This document shows, one piece after another, positions 35,132 to 43,597 of a DNA stretch of 64,000 nucleotides. The stretch is from NCBI RefSeq assembly GCF_001921215.1, contig NZ_MSIF01000023.1:1-64000 (forward strand). The letters are read 5' to 3'. The DNA is from Actinophytocola xinjiangensis. GTDB lineage: Bacteria; Actinomycetota; Actinomycetes; Mycobacteriales; Pseudonocardiaceae. Each line of letters begins with the position of its first letter. The first letter of the stretch is position 1. The notes beneath the pieces are model-generated. The model saw nothing but the letters and a program-made list of their open reading frames with translations, was not told the origin of the DNA and ran no database searches. A program made the translations under genes and the position numbers.

Positions 35132-36355
35132 ATGGAGGTGAAGCGCGCCACCGTTCGCGACCTGCGGCGACGCAATCGGTCGACGCTACTGTCGACACTG
35201 TTCTTCGAAGGCCCGCTGAGTCGTTTCGAGCTGGGCCAGCGCACCGGCCTGTCCGCGGCGACGGTCAGCAACGTGGTCGGCGAGATGGTCGACGACCACC
35301 TGGTCGTCGAGGCCGGCCTCGTCGAGTCCGACGGCGGGCGCCCCCGGGTGCTGCTGCGCGTCAACCCCTCCTACGGCCACGTGATCGGCGTCGACGTCGG
35401 CGAGACCGGCGTCACGATGGAGCTGTTCGACCTGGGGATGACCCGCCTGGCCGCCCACGCCCGCCCCCTGCCCCCACCGCGTCCGGACCCGGCCCTGGTC
35501 GCCCCCCTGATCGCCGAAGGTCTCGCCGAGTTGCTCGCCGGCGCCGGCGTCACCCAACAGGACCTGATCGGCATCGGCATCGGCGTGCCGGGAACGGTCG
35601 AACAGGGCGACACCGTGCGGGTGCACGCCCAGGCCATCGGCTGGGACGGCATCGCCGTGGCCGAGCTGCTGGGGGCCAGCGGCGTGACCGCACCGCTGTT
35701 CGTCGACAACGGCGCCAAGACCCAGGGCCAGGCCGAGATGTGGTTCGGCGCCGGCCGGGGGGCGCGGCACGCGGTGATCGCCCTGATCGGCTCCGGCGTC
35801 GGCGCCACCGTGATCACCGACGGAACGACCTACCGGGGCGCGACCAGCAGCGCGGGGGAGTGGGGCCACACCACCCTGATGTTCGACGGCCGAACGTGCC
35901 GCTGCGGCGCGAAAGGCTGCCTGGAGGCCTATGTCGGTGCGGAGGGGATCCTGGACCGGTTCCGGCGTGAACGCGGTGGCCGGGCGGTGCCCCGGCCCGA
36001 CGAGCAGTCCCAACTCGACTTCCTGCTCTCGGCGGCCGAACGCTCGACCACGGCGCGACGGGTGCTGGAGGAGACCGTCGGCTACCTGGGCGCCGGGATC
36101 GCCAACCTGGTGAACCTGTTCAACCCGGAACGGATCGTGCTCGGCGGGTGGGCCGGGCTGGCGCTGGGAAGCCGGTTGCTGCCCGAGATCCGGGTGGCCA
36201 CCGCGGCGCACGCGCTCAGACACGCCTACGAGCAGACGAGCATCGTGCTGTGTGAACTCGGATCGGACGCGGTCGCCGTCGGCGCCGCGACCCTCCCGGT
36301 GGAGGCCCTGCTGAGCAGCGGCGCCGACTCCCGGGCCCGCCGCGTCGTCTCCTGA
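35132..36355 (+). CDS. ROK-family transcriptional repressor
   Basis: A 407-residue regulator. N-terminal MarR-like winged helix (about 5-65: LSRFELGQRTGLSAATVSNV, then VGEMVDDHLVVE). C-terminal ROK sugar-binding domain: GVDVGETGVTMELFD, GIGVPGTV, the zinc motif CRCGAKGCLEAYVG and NPERIVLGG. The sugar-binding EHGH-type motif appears as GEWGHTTL. GTG at 35129 is an alternative start; GGAGGGAC precedes both. Divergent from the importer operon, so it should sense the imported sugar and repress it. Confidence 0.93.
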   Translation: MEVKRATVRDLRRRNRSTLLSTLFFEGPLSRFELGQRTGLSAATVSNVVGEMVDDHLVVEAGLVESDGGRPRVLLRVNPSYGHVIGVDVGETGVTMELFDLGMTRLAAHARPLPPPRPDPALVAPLIAEGLAELLAGAGVTQQDLIGIGIGVPGTVEQGDTVRVHAQAIGWDGIAVAELLGASGVTAPLFVDNGAKTQGQAEMWFGAGRGARHAVIALIGSGVGATVITDGTTYRGATSSAGEWGHTTLMFDGRTCRCGAKGCLEAYVGAEGILDRFRRERGGRAVPRPDEQSQLDFLLSAAERSTTARRVLEETVGYLGAGIANLVNLFNPERIVLGGWAGLALGSRLLPEIRVATAAHALRHAYEQTSIVLCELGSDAVAVGAATLPVEALLSSGADSRARRVVS

Positions 36356-36356
36356 C

Positions 36357-36560
36357 CACCGCCACCGCCACACCGCCACCGCGACTGGCACCGCCGGAAC
36401 CGCCACCGCCGCCGCCGGGACCGCCGCCACCGCTGGGACGGCCGCCGCCGCCGCCGGCACCGGGACCCACCGCCGGGACCGCCGCCGGGACCGCCGGCAC
36501 CAACGCCGCGACCGGGACCGCCTGCCACCGGCACCGGGACCACCGCGACCGAGGCCGTCC
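36357..36560 (+). repeat. Low-complexity CCG/CCA tract downstream of the ROK gene
   Basis: About 200 bases built of CCGCCA, CCGCCG and CCGGGA triplet-like units, nearly free of T. It could be the eroded 3' end of a Pro/Ala-rich coding region or a simple-sequence expansion. The rest of the gap to 36806 has no credible gene; its last part carries the LacI operator. Confidence 0.6.
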
Positions 36561-36777
36561 CGCACCGCGGACCGCGCGCTCCCGACCGCCGGACACCCGC
36601 GCCGATGCCGCGATTTCCCCTGTTTTGCCTGGTCAGGGCCGTGGGGATCCCCCCGTTTTCCAGTCTATCGAGCGGTACCGACAGTTCTGGGGGCTGAGCG
36701 GGTGGGCGGGGTTCAACGGCGTCATCGGTGGCAGTCGGGGCCTGGTGAAACGTGCCGGCCGTAGCGAGTAGTCCCCA

Positions 36778-36793
36778 GGGAGAGCGCTCTCCC
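36778..36793. promoter_or_regulatory. LacI-family operator at the LacI gene
   Basis: GGGAGAGCGCTCTCCC, perfect palindrome, 13 bases before the ATG of the LacI gene. Identical to 25917-25932 and sharing the core of 26014-26027. Fits autoregulation plus control of the secreted-enzyme pair. Confidence 0.85.
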
Positions 36794-36806
36794 GTACCAT
36801 GTCGCC

Positions 36807-37811
36807 ATGACCGACGCCGCCCCAACGCTCGAGGACGTGGCCAGGGTCGCCGGGGTCTCCCGGGCGACCGTCTCTCGCGTGATCAACGGCATCCGCAACG
36901 TCGACACCGAGATCCAGAAGATCGTCCGTGCCGCCATCGAGCAGACCGGCTACGCCCCCAACCGCGCCGCCCGGTCCCTGGTCACCCGGCGCACCGGTGC
37001 CATCGCCCTGGTGGTCTCGGGTGCGGGGTCGCCGGCCGACCAGGTCTTCGGTGACCCCTTCTTCGGTCGGGTCGTGTCCGGGGTCGTCGACTTCCTCCGG
37101 GGGCATCGGATGCATCCGTTGCTGATGCTCGCCGACACCGAGGACGCGCGGGCCGACGTGATCGCCCATCTGCGGCAGGGCGGGGCCGACGGCGCGCTGC
37201 TGGTGTCGACACATGCCGATGACGATCTGCCGGCCCGGTGTGTGCGGGCCCGGTTGCCGGCGGTGTTGTTCGCCCGGCCGGCCTCGTCGTTGCCGATCAG
37301 CTATGTCGATCTCGATCACCGTGCCGGCGCCCGGCTGGCGGCCCGGCGACTGCTGGAGCAGGGCCGGAAGAATCTCGGCACGGTCTCGGGGCCGTTGGGG
37401 GTGCCGGCCAGTCGGGATCGACTGGCGGGGTTCCGGGACGTGGCGGGCGCCCGGGTTCCGAACGAGGAGGGCAACTTCACGCACGAGAGCGGGGAGGCGG
37501 CGATGGCCCGGCTGCTGGCCGCCCATTCCGATCTCGACGGTGTCTTCGTCGCCAACGATCTGATGGCGGCCGGCGCGCTGGGGGTGTTGCACCGCGCGGG
37601 CGCGCGGGTGCCCGAGGACGTCGCCCTCGTCGGGTTCGACGACTCCAGCCCGGCCCGGTCCTGTCGGCCCGCGCTGACCACCGTGCGCCAGCCGGTGGAA
37701 CAGATGGGCGCGGAGATGGCCCGCCTGCTGCTCGCCCGGATCGAGGACCCGGCCCGCGCGCCGACGCCGGTGATCTTCGAGCCAGCCCTGGTGGTGCGCG
37801 GGTCCGCCTAG
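36807..37811 (+). CDS. LacI-family transcriptional regulator
   Basis: A 334-residue repressor. Residues about 7-55 are the LacI helix-turn-helix and hinge (TLEDVARVAGVSRATVSRVI, NGIRNVD; hinge APNRAARSL). The rest is a periplasmic-binding-protein-like sensor domain (LGVLHRAGARVPEDVALVGF, DDSSPA). The palindrome just upstream marks its operator. The acetyltransferase gene follows 6-9 bases later, in one operon. The effector is probably a sugar released by the secreted enzymes at 25-28 kb. Confidence 0.93.
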   Translation: MTDAAPTLEDVARVAGVSRATVSRVINGIRNVDTEIQKIVRAAIEQTGYAPNRAARSLVTRRTGAIALVVSGAGSPADQVFGDPFFGRVVSGVVDFLRGHRMHPLLMLADTEDARADVIAHLRQGGADGALLVSTHADDDLPARCVRARLPAVLFARPASSLPISYVDLDHRAGARLAARRLLEQGRKNLGTVSGPLGVPASRDRLAGFRDVAGARVPNEEGNFTHESGEAAMARLLAAHSDLDGVFVANDLMAAGALGVLHRAGARVPEDVALVGFDDSSPARSCRPALTTVRQPVEQMGAEMARLLLARIEDPARAPTPVIFEPALVVRGSA

Positions 37812-37820
37812 GATGGCGTG

Positions 37821-38357
37821 GTGCCAAGCCACAAGGAAAACATGCTGGCCGGCGAGCTGTATCTCGCCGAGGATCCCGAGCTGGTCGCCGACGCGCGGCG
37901 TGCCGCGCGGCTCAGCGAGCGGTACAACGCCACCGGCGACCGGGACGTCCTCGCCGAGCTGATCGGCGATCTCGGCGAGGACGTCGCCATCCGGCGGCCC
38001 TTCCAGGTCGACTACGGCTACCAGATCTCGATCGGGCCGCGCACGTTCGTCAACTGGGGCGGGATCTTCGCCGACGTCGCGAAGATCACCATCGGCGCTG
38101 ATGTCCAAATAGGACCGAACGTGCAGCTGCTCACCCCGACCCACCCACTCGACCCGGAGACCAGGCGGGCCAAGTGGGAGGCCGGCGAGCCGATCACCCT
38201 CGGCGACAACGTGTGGCTCGGCGGCGGGGTCATCGTCCTGCCCGGCGTCACCATCGGTGAGAACACCGTGGTGGGCGCGGGCGCGGTGGTGACCAAGGAC
38301 CTACCGCCCAACGTCGTCGCCGTTGGCAACCCGGCGCGGGTGATCAAACAGCTGTGA
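37821..38357 (+). CDS. Sugar O-acetyltransferase, maltose/galactoside type (LbH)
   Basis: A 178-residue acyltransferase. MLAGELYLAEDPELVADARR is the family N-terminal helix pair; residues about 70-175 form hexapeptide repeats of the left-handed beta-helix (IGADVQIGPNVQLLTPTHPL, LGGGVIVLPGVTIGENTVVG). The conserved catalytic His of the THPL motif is present. It transfers acetyl from acetyl-CoA to sugars, possibly to clear non-metabolisable analogues. GTG 37818 is an alternative start. Its TGA abuts the stop of the convergent gene within TGATCA. Confidence 0.9.
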   Translation: MPSHKENMLAGELYLAEDPELVADARRAARLSERYNATGDRDVLAELIGDLGEDVAIRRPFQVDYGYQISIGPRTFVNWGGIFADVAKITIGADVQIGPNVQLLTPTHPLDPETRRAKWEAGEPITLGDNVWLGGGVIVLPGVTIGENTVVGAGAVVTKDLPPNVVAVGNPARVIKQL

Positions 38358-40631
38358 TCACGGGTAGTTCTGCACGTAGCTGACCTGGTGCGGCTGGTTG
38401 ACCGTCTCCCCGGTGTCGTTGATGACCCGGTTGATCGTGCCGACCCCGCCGAGCGACACCGTCACCAGCCCGTGGAACCGCACCCCCGACCGGTTCGGCG
38501 CCTCGAACCCGCGACTGGCCACGACGGAGGGATTGGTGTTGAAGAAGCAGTACACCCCAACCCCCCACGCCTCGTGGCTGGTCACCGAGTCGGCCACCTT
38601 GTAGGCCGCCCACCCGAGGTTCCCGCCGCCGGCCGACCACGACGCGTTGTTCGGCGGGTCGTAGGGCATCTCGTTCTGGTAGAAGTACGTCCGGCCGCCG
38701 TTGCCGTTCCAGATCGTGTTGTACTCCTGGTAGTGCTCGACGAACAGCCCGTACATCGTCACGTTGTCGCCGTTGACCACCAGGCCGTTGGCGGCGGTGT
38801 TGGTGTTCCAGCCGATGCCGGTGCCGTGATCGCCGCGCCACAGCCACATGTGGTCGCCGATCACGTCGTCGCTGTTGATCCGCAACGACACCGACGCCTT
38901 GCCGGCGTGCGCACCGCCGACCCGGAAGAACACGTCGTGCAGCGAGGTCGGGTTGGCGGCGTGGCTCGCCGAGGACCCCGACGGCCCGATCTCCATCAGC
39001 ACCGGCGAGTTCGTCGCGCCGGCGTCGACCAGGAAACCGGCCAGCTTCACACCGTCCACATCGGACACCGTGAGCGCCGGCAGACCGGTGTCCGGGACCA
39101 GCGTGGCGATCCCGAGCCCGAGGACGACCGTGTTCGGGTTGGTCACCCGGATGGTGTCGTTGAGGTGGTGCACGCCCGGGGTGAACAGCAGGTGCTTGCC
39201 CTCGGCCAGTGCGGCGTTGATCGTCGCCGCCGGGGTGCCCAACTGCACGACGTAGAAGTCCGCCAGCGAGATCGACTCACCGGCCGGTGCGCCAGCGCCC
39301 CAGGATGTGCCGCGCGCGTTGGTCCGCAGCGCCGGCACGAACACCCGGTACTCGCCGCCGCCGGTGATGTACAGGAAAGGCTTTTCCCGGATCTTCGGGG
39401 TGTTGTCGACGACCGTGTGCGACGGGTTCGGGAAGTTCTGCGGCGGAGTGCCGGTGCTCCCGGTGAACACCATGTTCCACACCGAACCGGACCAGCCGCC
39501 GCGCAGTTCGCTGTTGCGGGTGAAGAACTGTTGCTGCGAACCGGATTCGACGACACCGTCGATGCGCGAGTCGGCGATCAGCCCACCGGAGGCCCAGCCG
39601 TCGCCGCCGTTCCAGAGCTGGACCTGGCCGCGTAGGTGCATCCGCCGGTAGGGCGCGGCCTGGGACACGGCCCACCGCTCGATCTGCCCGGCCGGCAGGG
39701 TGACCGACAGGTTCTCCGCCGAGCGCCAGAAGTTCTGCGTGGCGTTGCCCAGGTTGTCCGGGTTGTCGCCCTGCTGGAGCCAGTCGGCCTCGACCCTGAT
39801 GTGCCCGTTGAGGTTCACGTCGTCCGGCGACAGGCCCAGCCCGGCGACCTGGGTGTAGAAGCGCAGGTTGACGTCGGCGTTGTAGTTGCCGGGCTTGAAC
39901 AGCACCGCGTGTCGCTGGGTGCCGAACTGGTTGGTCTTCATCTGCGCGGCGATCTGGTCCAGCCGGCTCTGGATGGTGCCCGCCGGGGTGGACGGGTCGT
40001 AGACGTAGGTGTTGGGCCCGAAGTTGGGGTTGTACGGGTCGGTGTCGGGGACGCCGGGGCCGGTGTCGTCGCTGGTGGTGAACACGCTCAGTTCCCACAG
40101 GGAGTAGCCGTAGCCGGTGGCCCGGACCGTGCCGTACACGCGCAGGTAGCGCCCGGTCCCGGTGAGGTCGATGTTCTGCGTGCCGCCGGTGCCGGTGGTG
40201 GTGGAGTGGACGGTGTTCCAGGTGGTGCCGTTGTCGGAGACCTGGAGCTGGAAGGAGCGGCCGTAGGCGGCCTCCCAGGTGAGGCCGACCCGGCAGATCT
40301 GCTGGGAGGAGCCGAGATCGACCTGGAGCCATTGCGGGTCGCTGAAGGCGCTCGACCAGCGGGTGCCGGCGTTCCCGTCGACGGCGGCGGACGCGGGGGT
40401 CCCAGCGTTCTCGGTCGAGGACGCCGTCGCCGGCCGGGACAGGGCGACGTTGGTCGACCCGCAGGCCGCCGCCGTCGCGGTGGCGGTGGTGGCGGCGGCG
40501 CTGGTCACGGGGGTGGCGCCTTCGGTGGCGGCGCTCGCGGTGGGCAGGGTCAGGGTGGTGGCCAGGGCGGCGATGACGGTCGCCGTGAGCCAACTCTTCG
40601 GGGGTTTCGGTGGGCGCAGGGTGAGTTTCAT
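38358..40631 (-). CDS. Secreted beta-helix protein with N-terminal F5/8C domain
   Basis: A 757-residue exported protein. Signal peptide about 1-35 (ends PTASA), an Ala/Thr-rich linker, an F5/8 type C domain (about 58-185, NVALSRPATASSTENAGTPA to SLWELSVF), then a long domain with PFAM-type right-handed beta-helix character (about 205-757: LFKPGNYNADVNLRFYTQVA, HLLFTPGVHHLNDTIRVTN, SVSLRINSDDVIGDHMWLW). Relatives are usually annotated by the F5/8C domain or, doubtfully, as adenylyl cyclase; the helix part looks like a polysaccharide-active enzyme. Tandem LacI-type operators lie 50-75 bases upstream. It is not clustered with the importer but is in the same island. Confidence 0.85.
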   Translation of the reverse strand: MKLTLRPPKPPKSWLTATVIAALATTLTLPTASAATEGATPVTSAAATTATATAAACGSTNVALSRPATASSTENAGTPASAAVDGNAGTRWSSAFSDPQWLQVDLGSSQQICRVGLTWEAAYGRSFQLQVSDNGTTWNTVHSTTTGTGGTQNIDLTGTGRYLRVYGTVRATGYGYSLWELSVFTTSDDTGPGVPDTDPYNPNFGPNTYVYDPSTPAGTIQSRLDQIAAQMKTNQFGTQRHAVLFKPGNYNADVNLRFYTQVAGLGLSPDDVNLNGHIRVEADWLQQGDNPDNLGNATQNFWRSAENLSVTLPAGQIERWAVSQAAPYRRMHLRGQVQLWNGGDGWASGGLIADSRIDGVVESGSQQQFFTRNSELRGGWSGSVWNMVFTGSTGTPPQNFPNPSHTVVDNTPKIREKPFLYITGGGEYRVFVPALRTNARGTSWGAGAPAGESISLADFYVVQLGTPAATINAALAEGKHLLFTPGVHHLNDTIRVTNPNTVVLGLGIATLVPDTGLPALTVSDVDGVKLAGFLVDAGATNSPVLMEIGPSGSSASHAANPTSLHDVFFRVGGAHAGKASVSLRINSDDVIGDHMWLWRGDHGTGIGWNTNTAANGLVVNGDNVTMYGLFVEHYQEYNTIWNGNGGRTYFYQNEMPYDPPNNASWSAGGGNLGWAAYKVADSVTSHEAWGVGVYCFFNTNPSVVASRGFEAPNRSGVRFHGLVTVSLGGVGTINRVINDTGETVNQPHQVSYVQNYP

Positions 40632-40677
40632 GCGGGGTCCTAGCTGTCGACGCCAGCGGGATGGATCGATCCAGACA

Positions 40678-40708
40678 TTCCGGAACCGGTTCCGGAACCG
40701 GTTCCGGA
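40678..40708. promoter_or_regulatory. Tandem LacI-type operators
   Basis: GGAACCGGTTCC occurs twice in direct succession (40682-40693 and 40694-40705) with half-site extensions TTCC and GGA on either side. It lies between the beta-helix gene start (40631) and the LacI gene end (40752), so the local LacI protein is the likely ligand. Confidence 0.75.
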
Positions 40709-40751
40709 CTTGTGATGGATTTAACAGACGCGTTACGGCGACGTCAAGCGC

Positions 40752-41750
40752 TCACGCCGGCGCGGACTCGCGGACCACCAGCGACGTGGGCACGACGTGC
40801 GGCGCGTCGGGCAGCGCCGTGCCGGTGAGGTTGTCCAGCAGCATCGTCGCGGCGGCCTCACCCATCTCGCGGGAGGGCTGGCGGACGGTGGTCAGCGCCG
40901 GCTGGGTGTGCGCGGCGATGGAGATGTCGTCGAACCCGATCACGGCGACGTCCTCGGGCACGGCGCGCCCGGCGGCCCGCAGCCCGTCGAGGACACCGAC
41001 GGCCATCAGGTCGTTGTGGGCGAACACGGCGTCGAACGGGATGTCGCGGGTGAGCAGGTCGCTCACCGCCGCCTGTCCGCCGCCCCGGGTGAAGTCGCCC
41101 TCGACGAGCAGGCCGGGGTCGAGCGGATGGTCGGTGCTGGCGAGGTGGGTGCGCAGCCCGGCGGCGCGGTCGCGGACACAGCCGAACTCGGTGGGCCCGG
41201 TGACCATGGCGATGCTGGTCCGGCCGGTGGCCAGCAGGTGCGCGGCGGCCTCGGCGGCGCCGTCGTGGTTGCTGGTCGCCACCGACGGGAAGCCGGGGTG
41301 GTGCCCCCGGTCGTCGATCATGACCACCGGCAGCCCGGACTCGTGCAGGCTGGTGATGTAGCTGAGGGTGTCGGGCGGCTCGACGAGCAGCAGCCCGTCG
41401 AACGCGTTGGCCGACACGTGCCGGGCGAACTGGGCCAGCGAGTCCGGCCCCCGGTTCATGGTGTTGAGCAGCAACCCGTAACCCCGGGCCTCCAGCACGT
41501 CCGCGACGCCCTGGAGCACGTCGCCCATCCAGGGCCAGGTCAACCCGGGCACGAGCATCCCGACGGTCTGGGTGCGCCCCCGCGCGAGCCCGACCGCGCC
41601 GGCGCTGGGCGTGTACCCGGTGGCGGCGATGACCTCCCGGACCCGGATGGCGGTGGTCGCGTCGACGTCACCCTTGTTGTTCAGTACCCGCGACACCGTC
41701 GTCTTGCTGACCCTGGCCCGCCGGGCGACTTCGGCGATCGTGACCCGCAT
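40752..41750 (-). CDS. LacI-family transcriptional regulator
   Basis: A 332-residue repressor: N-terminal HTH (TIAEVARRARVSKTTVSRVL, NNKGDVD), hinge SAGAVGLARG, and a sensor domain with MLVPGLTWPWMG and VPEDVAVIGFDDIS. It lies upstream of the secreted beta-helix gene on the same strand; tandem palindromes at 40678-40708 are its probable operators. A different LacI protein from that at 36.8 kb, with a different operator sequence. Confidence 0.92.
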   Translation of the reverse strand: MRVTIAEVARRARVSKTTVSRVLNNKGDVDATTAIRVREVIAATGYTPSAGAVGLARGRTQTVGMLVPGLTWPWMGDVLQGVADVLEARGYGLLLNTMNRGPDSLAQFARHVSANAFDGLLLVEPPDTLSYITSLHESGLPVVMIDDRGHHPGFPSVATSNHDGAAEAAAHLLATGRTSIAMVTGPTEFGCVRDRAAGLRTHLASTDHPLDPGLLVEGDFTRGGGQAAVSDLLTRDIPFDAVFAHNDLMAVGVLDGLRAAGRAVPEDVAVIGFDDISIAAHTQPALTTVRQPSREMGEAAATMLLDNLTGTALPDAPHVVPTSLVVRESAPA

Positions 41751-41790
41751 GTTCCCGCCTCTTCGCTGACTCCGTCCCGCCAGAATACGG

Positions 41791-42102
41791 TCAGCCGACG
41801 ACGATCAGCACCAGACCCAGCACACCGAGTAGGACGGTGGCACCGGTCATCAGCAGGGCCGGGAGTGCGAAGTCGACCGGTCGTTCCTCCCGCAACGCCC
41901 GCACCGTCCGGCGGTACCGGTCGTGCGACCACCCGAGCGCGCCGAACGCCAGGGCTCCGGCCGCCAACGCGGCGATCACCGCCCACGGCGAGTCCCGCAC
42001 GATCGCGAGCCGTCCGGCCAGCAGCGCGCAGGCGGCCAGCCCCAGCGCGGTGCGGACCCAGGCCAGTGACGTCCGTTCGTTCTGGTCGGCGGGCGGTGTC
42101 AT
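41791..42102 (-). CDS. DUF202 family membrane protein (smaller copy)
   Basis: A 103-residue protein with the DUF202 N-terminus NERTSLAWVRTALGLA and three hydrophobic helices (about 18-35, 40-55, 82-102). The family includes YidH-like proteins of unknown function. It follows a second DUF202 gene 7 bases upstream, so the two are an operon pair and may form one complex. Confidence 0.85.
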   Translation of the reverse strand: MTPPADQNERTSLAWVRTALGLAACALLAGRLAIVRDSPWAVIAALAAGALAFGALGWSHDRYRRTVRALREERPVDFALPALLMTGATVLLGVLGLVLIVVG

Positions 42103-42109
42103 GCCGCCC

Positions 42110-42472
42110 TCACAGGTTGGCCACCATCACCAGGACGAACACGGCCAGGGCGAGAACGGCGACCCCGTAGGACAGCCACGGGGCGACGCGGGGCGGGGGC
42201 AGCGGCCGGTGGTCGCGCATGGCGGCCTCGCTGCGCAGCCAGCGGCGGAACGCCAGGGCGCTGGTGGTCACGCCGGCCAGGACCAGCAACGCGGCGATCA
42301 CCTGGCGGGCGCCGGGAATCGCCAGCGGCGGGGCGAACGCCTCCAGGCCGATGCCGCCGGCCAGCAGGGCCAGCGCGGTGCGGATCCAGGCGAGGAACGT
42401 GCGTTCGTTGGCGAAGCTGAAGCGGGGGTCGGGGTCCTCGCCGGACTCGCGCAGCCGGGTCGGCCAGCTCAT
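42110..42472 (-). CDS. DUF202 / YidH family membrane protein
   Basis: A 120-residue protein: soluble lead MSWPTRLRESGEDPDPRFSF, the family motif ANERTFLAWIRTALALLAGG, and three hydrophobic helices. The ATG overlaps the stop of the SMP-30 gene (42469-42472). Function unknown. Confidence 0.88.
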   Translation of the reverse strand: MSWPTRLRESGEDPDPRFSFANERTFLAWIRTALALLAGGIGLEAFAPPLAIPGARQVIAALLVLAGVTTSALAFRRWLRSEAAMRDHRPLPPPRVAPWLSYGVAVLALAVFVLVMVANL

Positions 42473-43311
42473 CCTGCCCACTCCCCGGGCGGCAGGCCAC
42501 AAACCCCTGGGGCGCAGGCGAAGACAGCACCGGCTTTGTCGTCCATATTGGACAGTCCAGTTCGCGCGGTGGTGATGTAGAGGGTGGACAGGTCCTCGCC
42601 GCCGAAGGCGCAGCTGGTGACGCGTTGGGCCGGTAGTTCGACGGTGGTCAGCAGTCGGCCGTCGGGGGCGTGGCGGCGTAGGCCCCAGCCGTCCCACAGC
42701 GCCACCCACAGGCAGCCGTCGGCGTCCACCGTCATGCCGTCGGGGGACCCCCGGTCGACGTCAACCAGGCGGCGGCGGTTGCTCAGCGTGCCGGTGTCCG
42801 GGTCGTGGTCGAAGGCGTCGACACCGCCGGTCGCGGTGTCCACGTAGTACAGCGTCGCGCCGTCGGGGGACCAGCCGAGGCCGTTGGAGATCGACACGCC
42901 GGTCAGCACCCGGTGCAGCGACCCGTCCGGGTCGAGCCGGTGGAGGGCGGCGCCGGTCGTGCCCTCCAGCATCGTGCCGGCCCAGAAACGGCCCCACGGG
43001 TCGGCCTTGCCGTCGTTGAACCGGCCGCCGGGCGGGTCGGTGTCCACTTCGTACCGGCGGACCCGGTCGCCGCCGTCGGCCGCGCTGGTCCACAGGCCGC
43101 TGCGGGTCGCCAGCACCAGGCCGCCGCCCGCCCGCGCGGCGACCGTGCCGACCGGCTCACCGAACTCGAAGGCGGTGTCCTCGCCGGTGGCCGGGTCGAA
43201 CCGGTGCACGAGGCCTGGTTCGATGTCGACCCAGCGCAGGACCCGCTCGCGCGGATCCCAGACCGGGCCCTCACCGAGGACCGCCCGGGCGTCGAGTACC
43301 ACGTCCGTCAT
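42469..43311 (-). CDS. SMP-30 / gluconolactonase-like lactonase
   Basis: A 280-residue six-bladed beta-propeller. Family marks: LGEGPVWD with the metal Glu, RFNDGKADPWGRFWAGTM with the Asn, SNGLGWSPDG, and SPDGMTVDADG with the metal Asp. It should hydrolyse sugar lactones to sugar acids. It has no signal peptide. ATG 43311; divergent from a GntR regulator 286 bases away, which may control it. The product could feed sugar-acid catabolism. Confidence 0.9.
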   Translation of the reverse strand: MTDVVLDARAVLGEGPVWDPRERVLRWVDIEPGLVHRFDPATGEDTAFEFGEPVGTVAARAGGGLVLATRSGLWTSAADGGDRVRRYEVDTDPPGGRFNDGKADPWGRFWAGTMLEGTTGAALHRLDPDGSLHRVLTGVSISNGLGWSPDGATLYYVDTATGGVDAFDHDPDTGTLSNRRRLVDVDRGSPDGMTVDADGCLWVALWDGWGLRRHAPDGRLLTTVELPAQRVTSCAFGGEDLSTLYITTARTGLSNMDDKAGAVFACAPGVCGLPPGEWAG

Positions 43312-43425
43312 CACGATCACGAACCTACCCCGCGCCGGGTCACGCGCCCCGGCCGGCGATAGTCCGTTCGGGTGGTGGTGACGGGAAGTGGTTGCGGAAA
43401 TGACCCGAATACCGGCGGTCGGTAA

Positions 43426-43464
43426 TTGTCCAGACCACCCGGATGGACGCGGCCGTCCGGACCA
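43426..43464. promoter_or_regulatory. Two candidate GntR operator sites
   Basis: TTGTCCAGACCA (43426-43437) and CGTCCGGACCAC (43454-43465) share the symmetric core GTC-CA/CG-GAC and are one 28-base step apart. They lie between the divergent lactonase and GntR genes. FadR-type GntR regulators often bind such TNGTC/GACNA sites. The rest of 43312-43597 shows no gene. Confidence 0.4.
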
Positions 43465-43597
43465 CTGATCTACGGCGAACGAACCAACTCGTTGCCGGTA
43501 GGGGAAATATCCAGTCCGTCTACTGTGGACGTACACGTTCGGATGCCGTTGAATTCCGGACGCCGAGGGTGAAGCCCTGGTCACCCATCGCTAACAT

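Noticed and set aside
36357-36560. CCG/CCA tract as a Pro-rich gene
   Set aside because: No start with ribosome site, and codon-position bias is absent; kept as low-complexity sequence.
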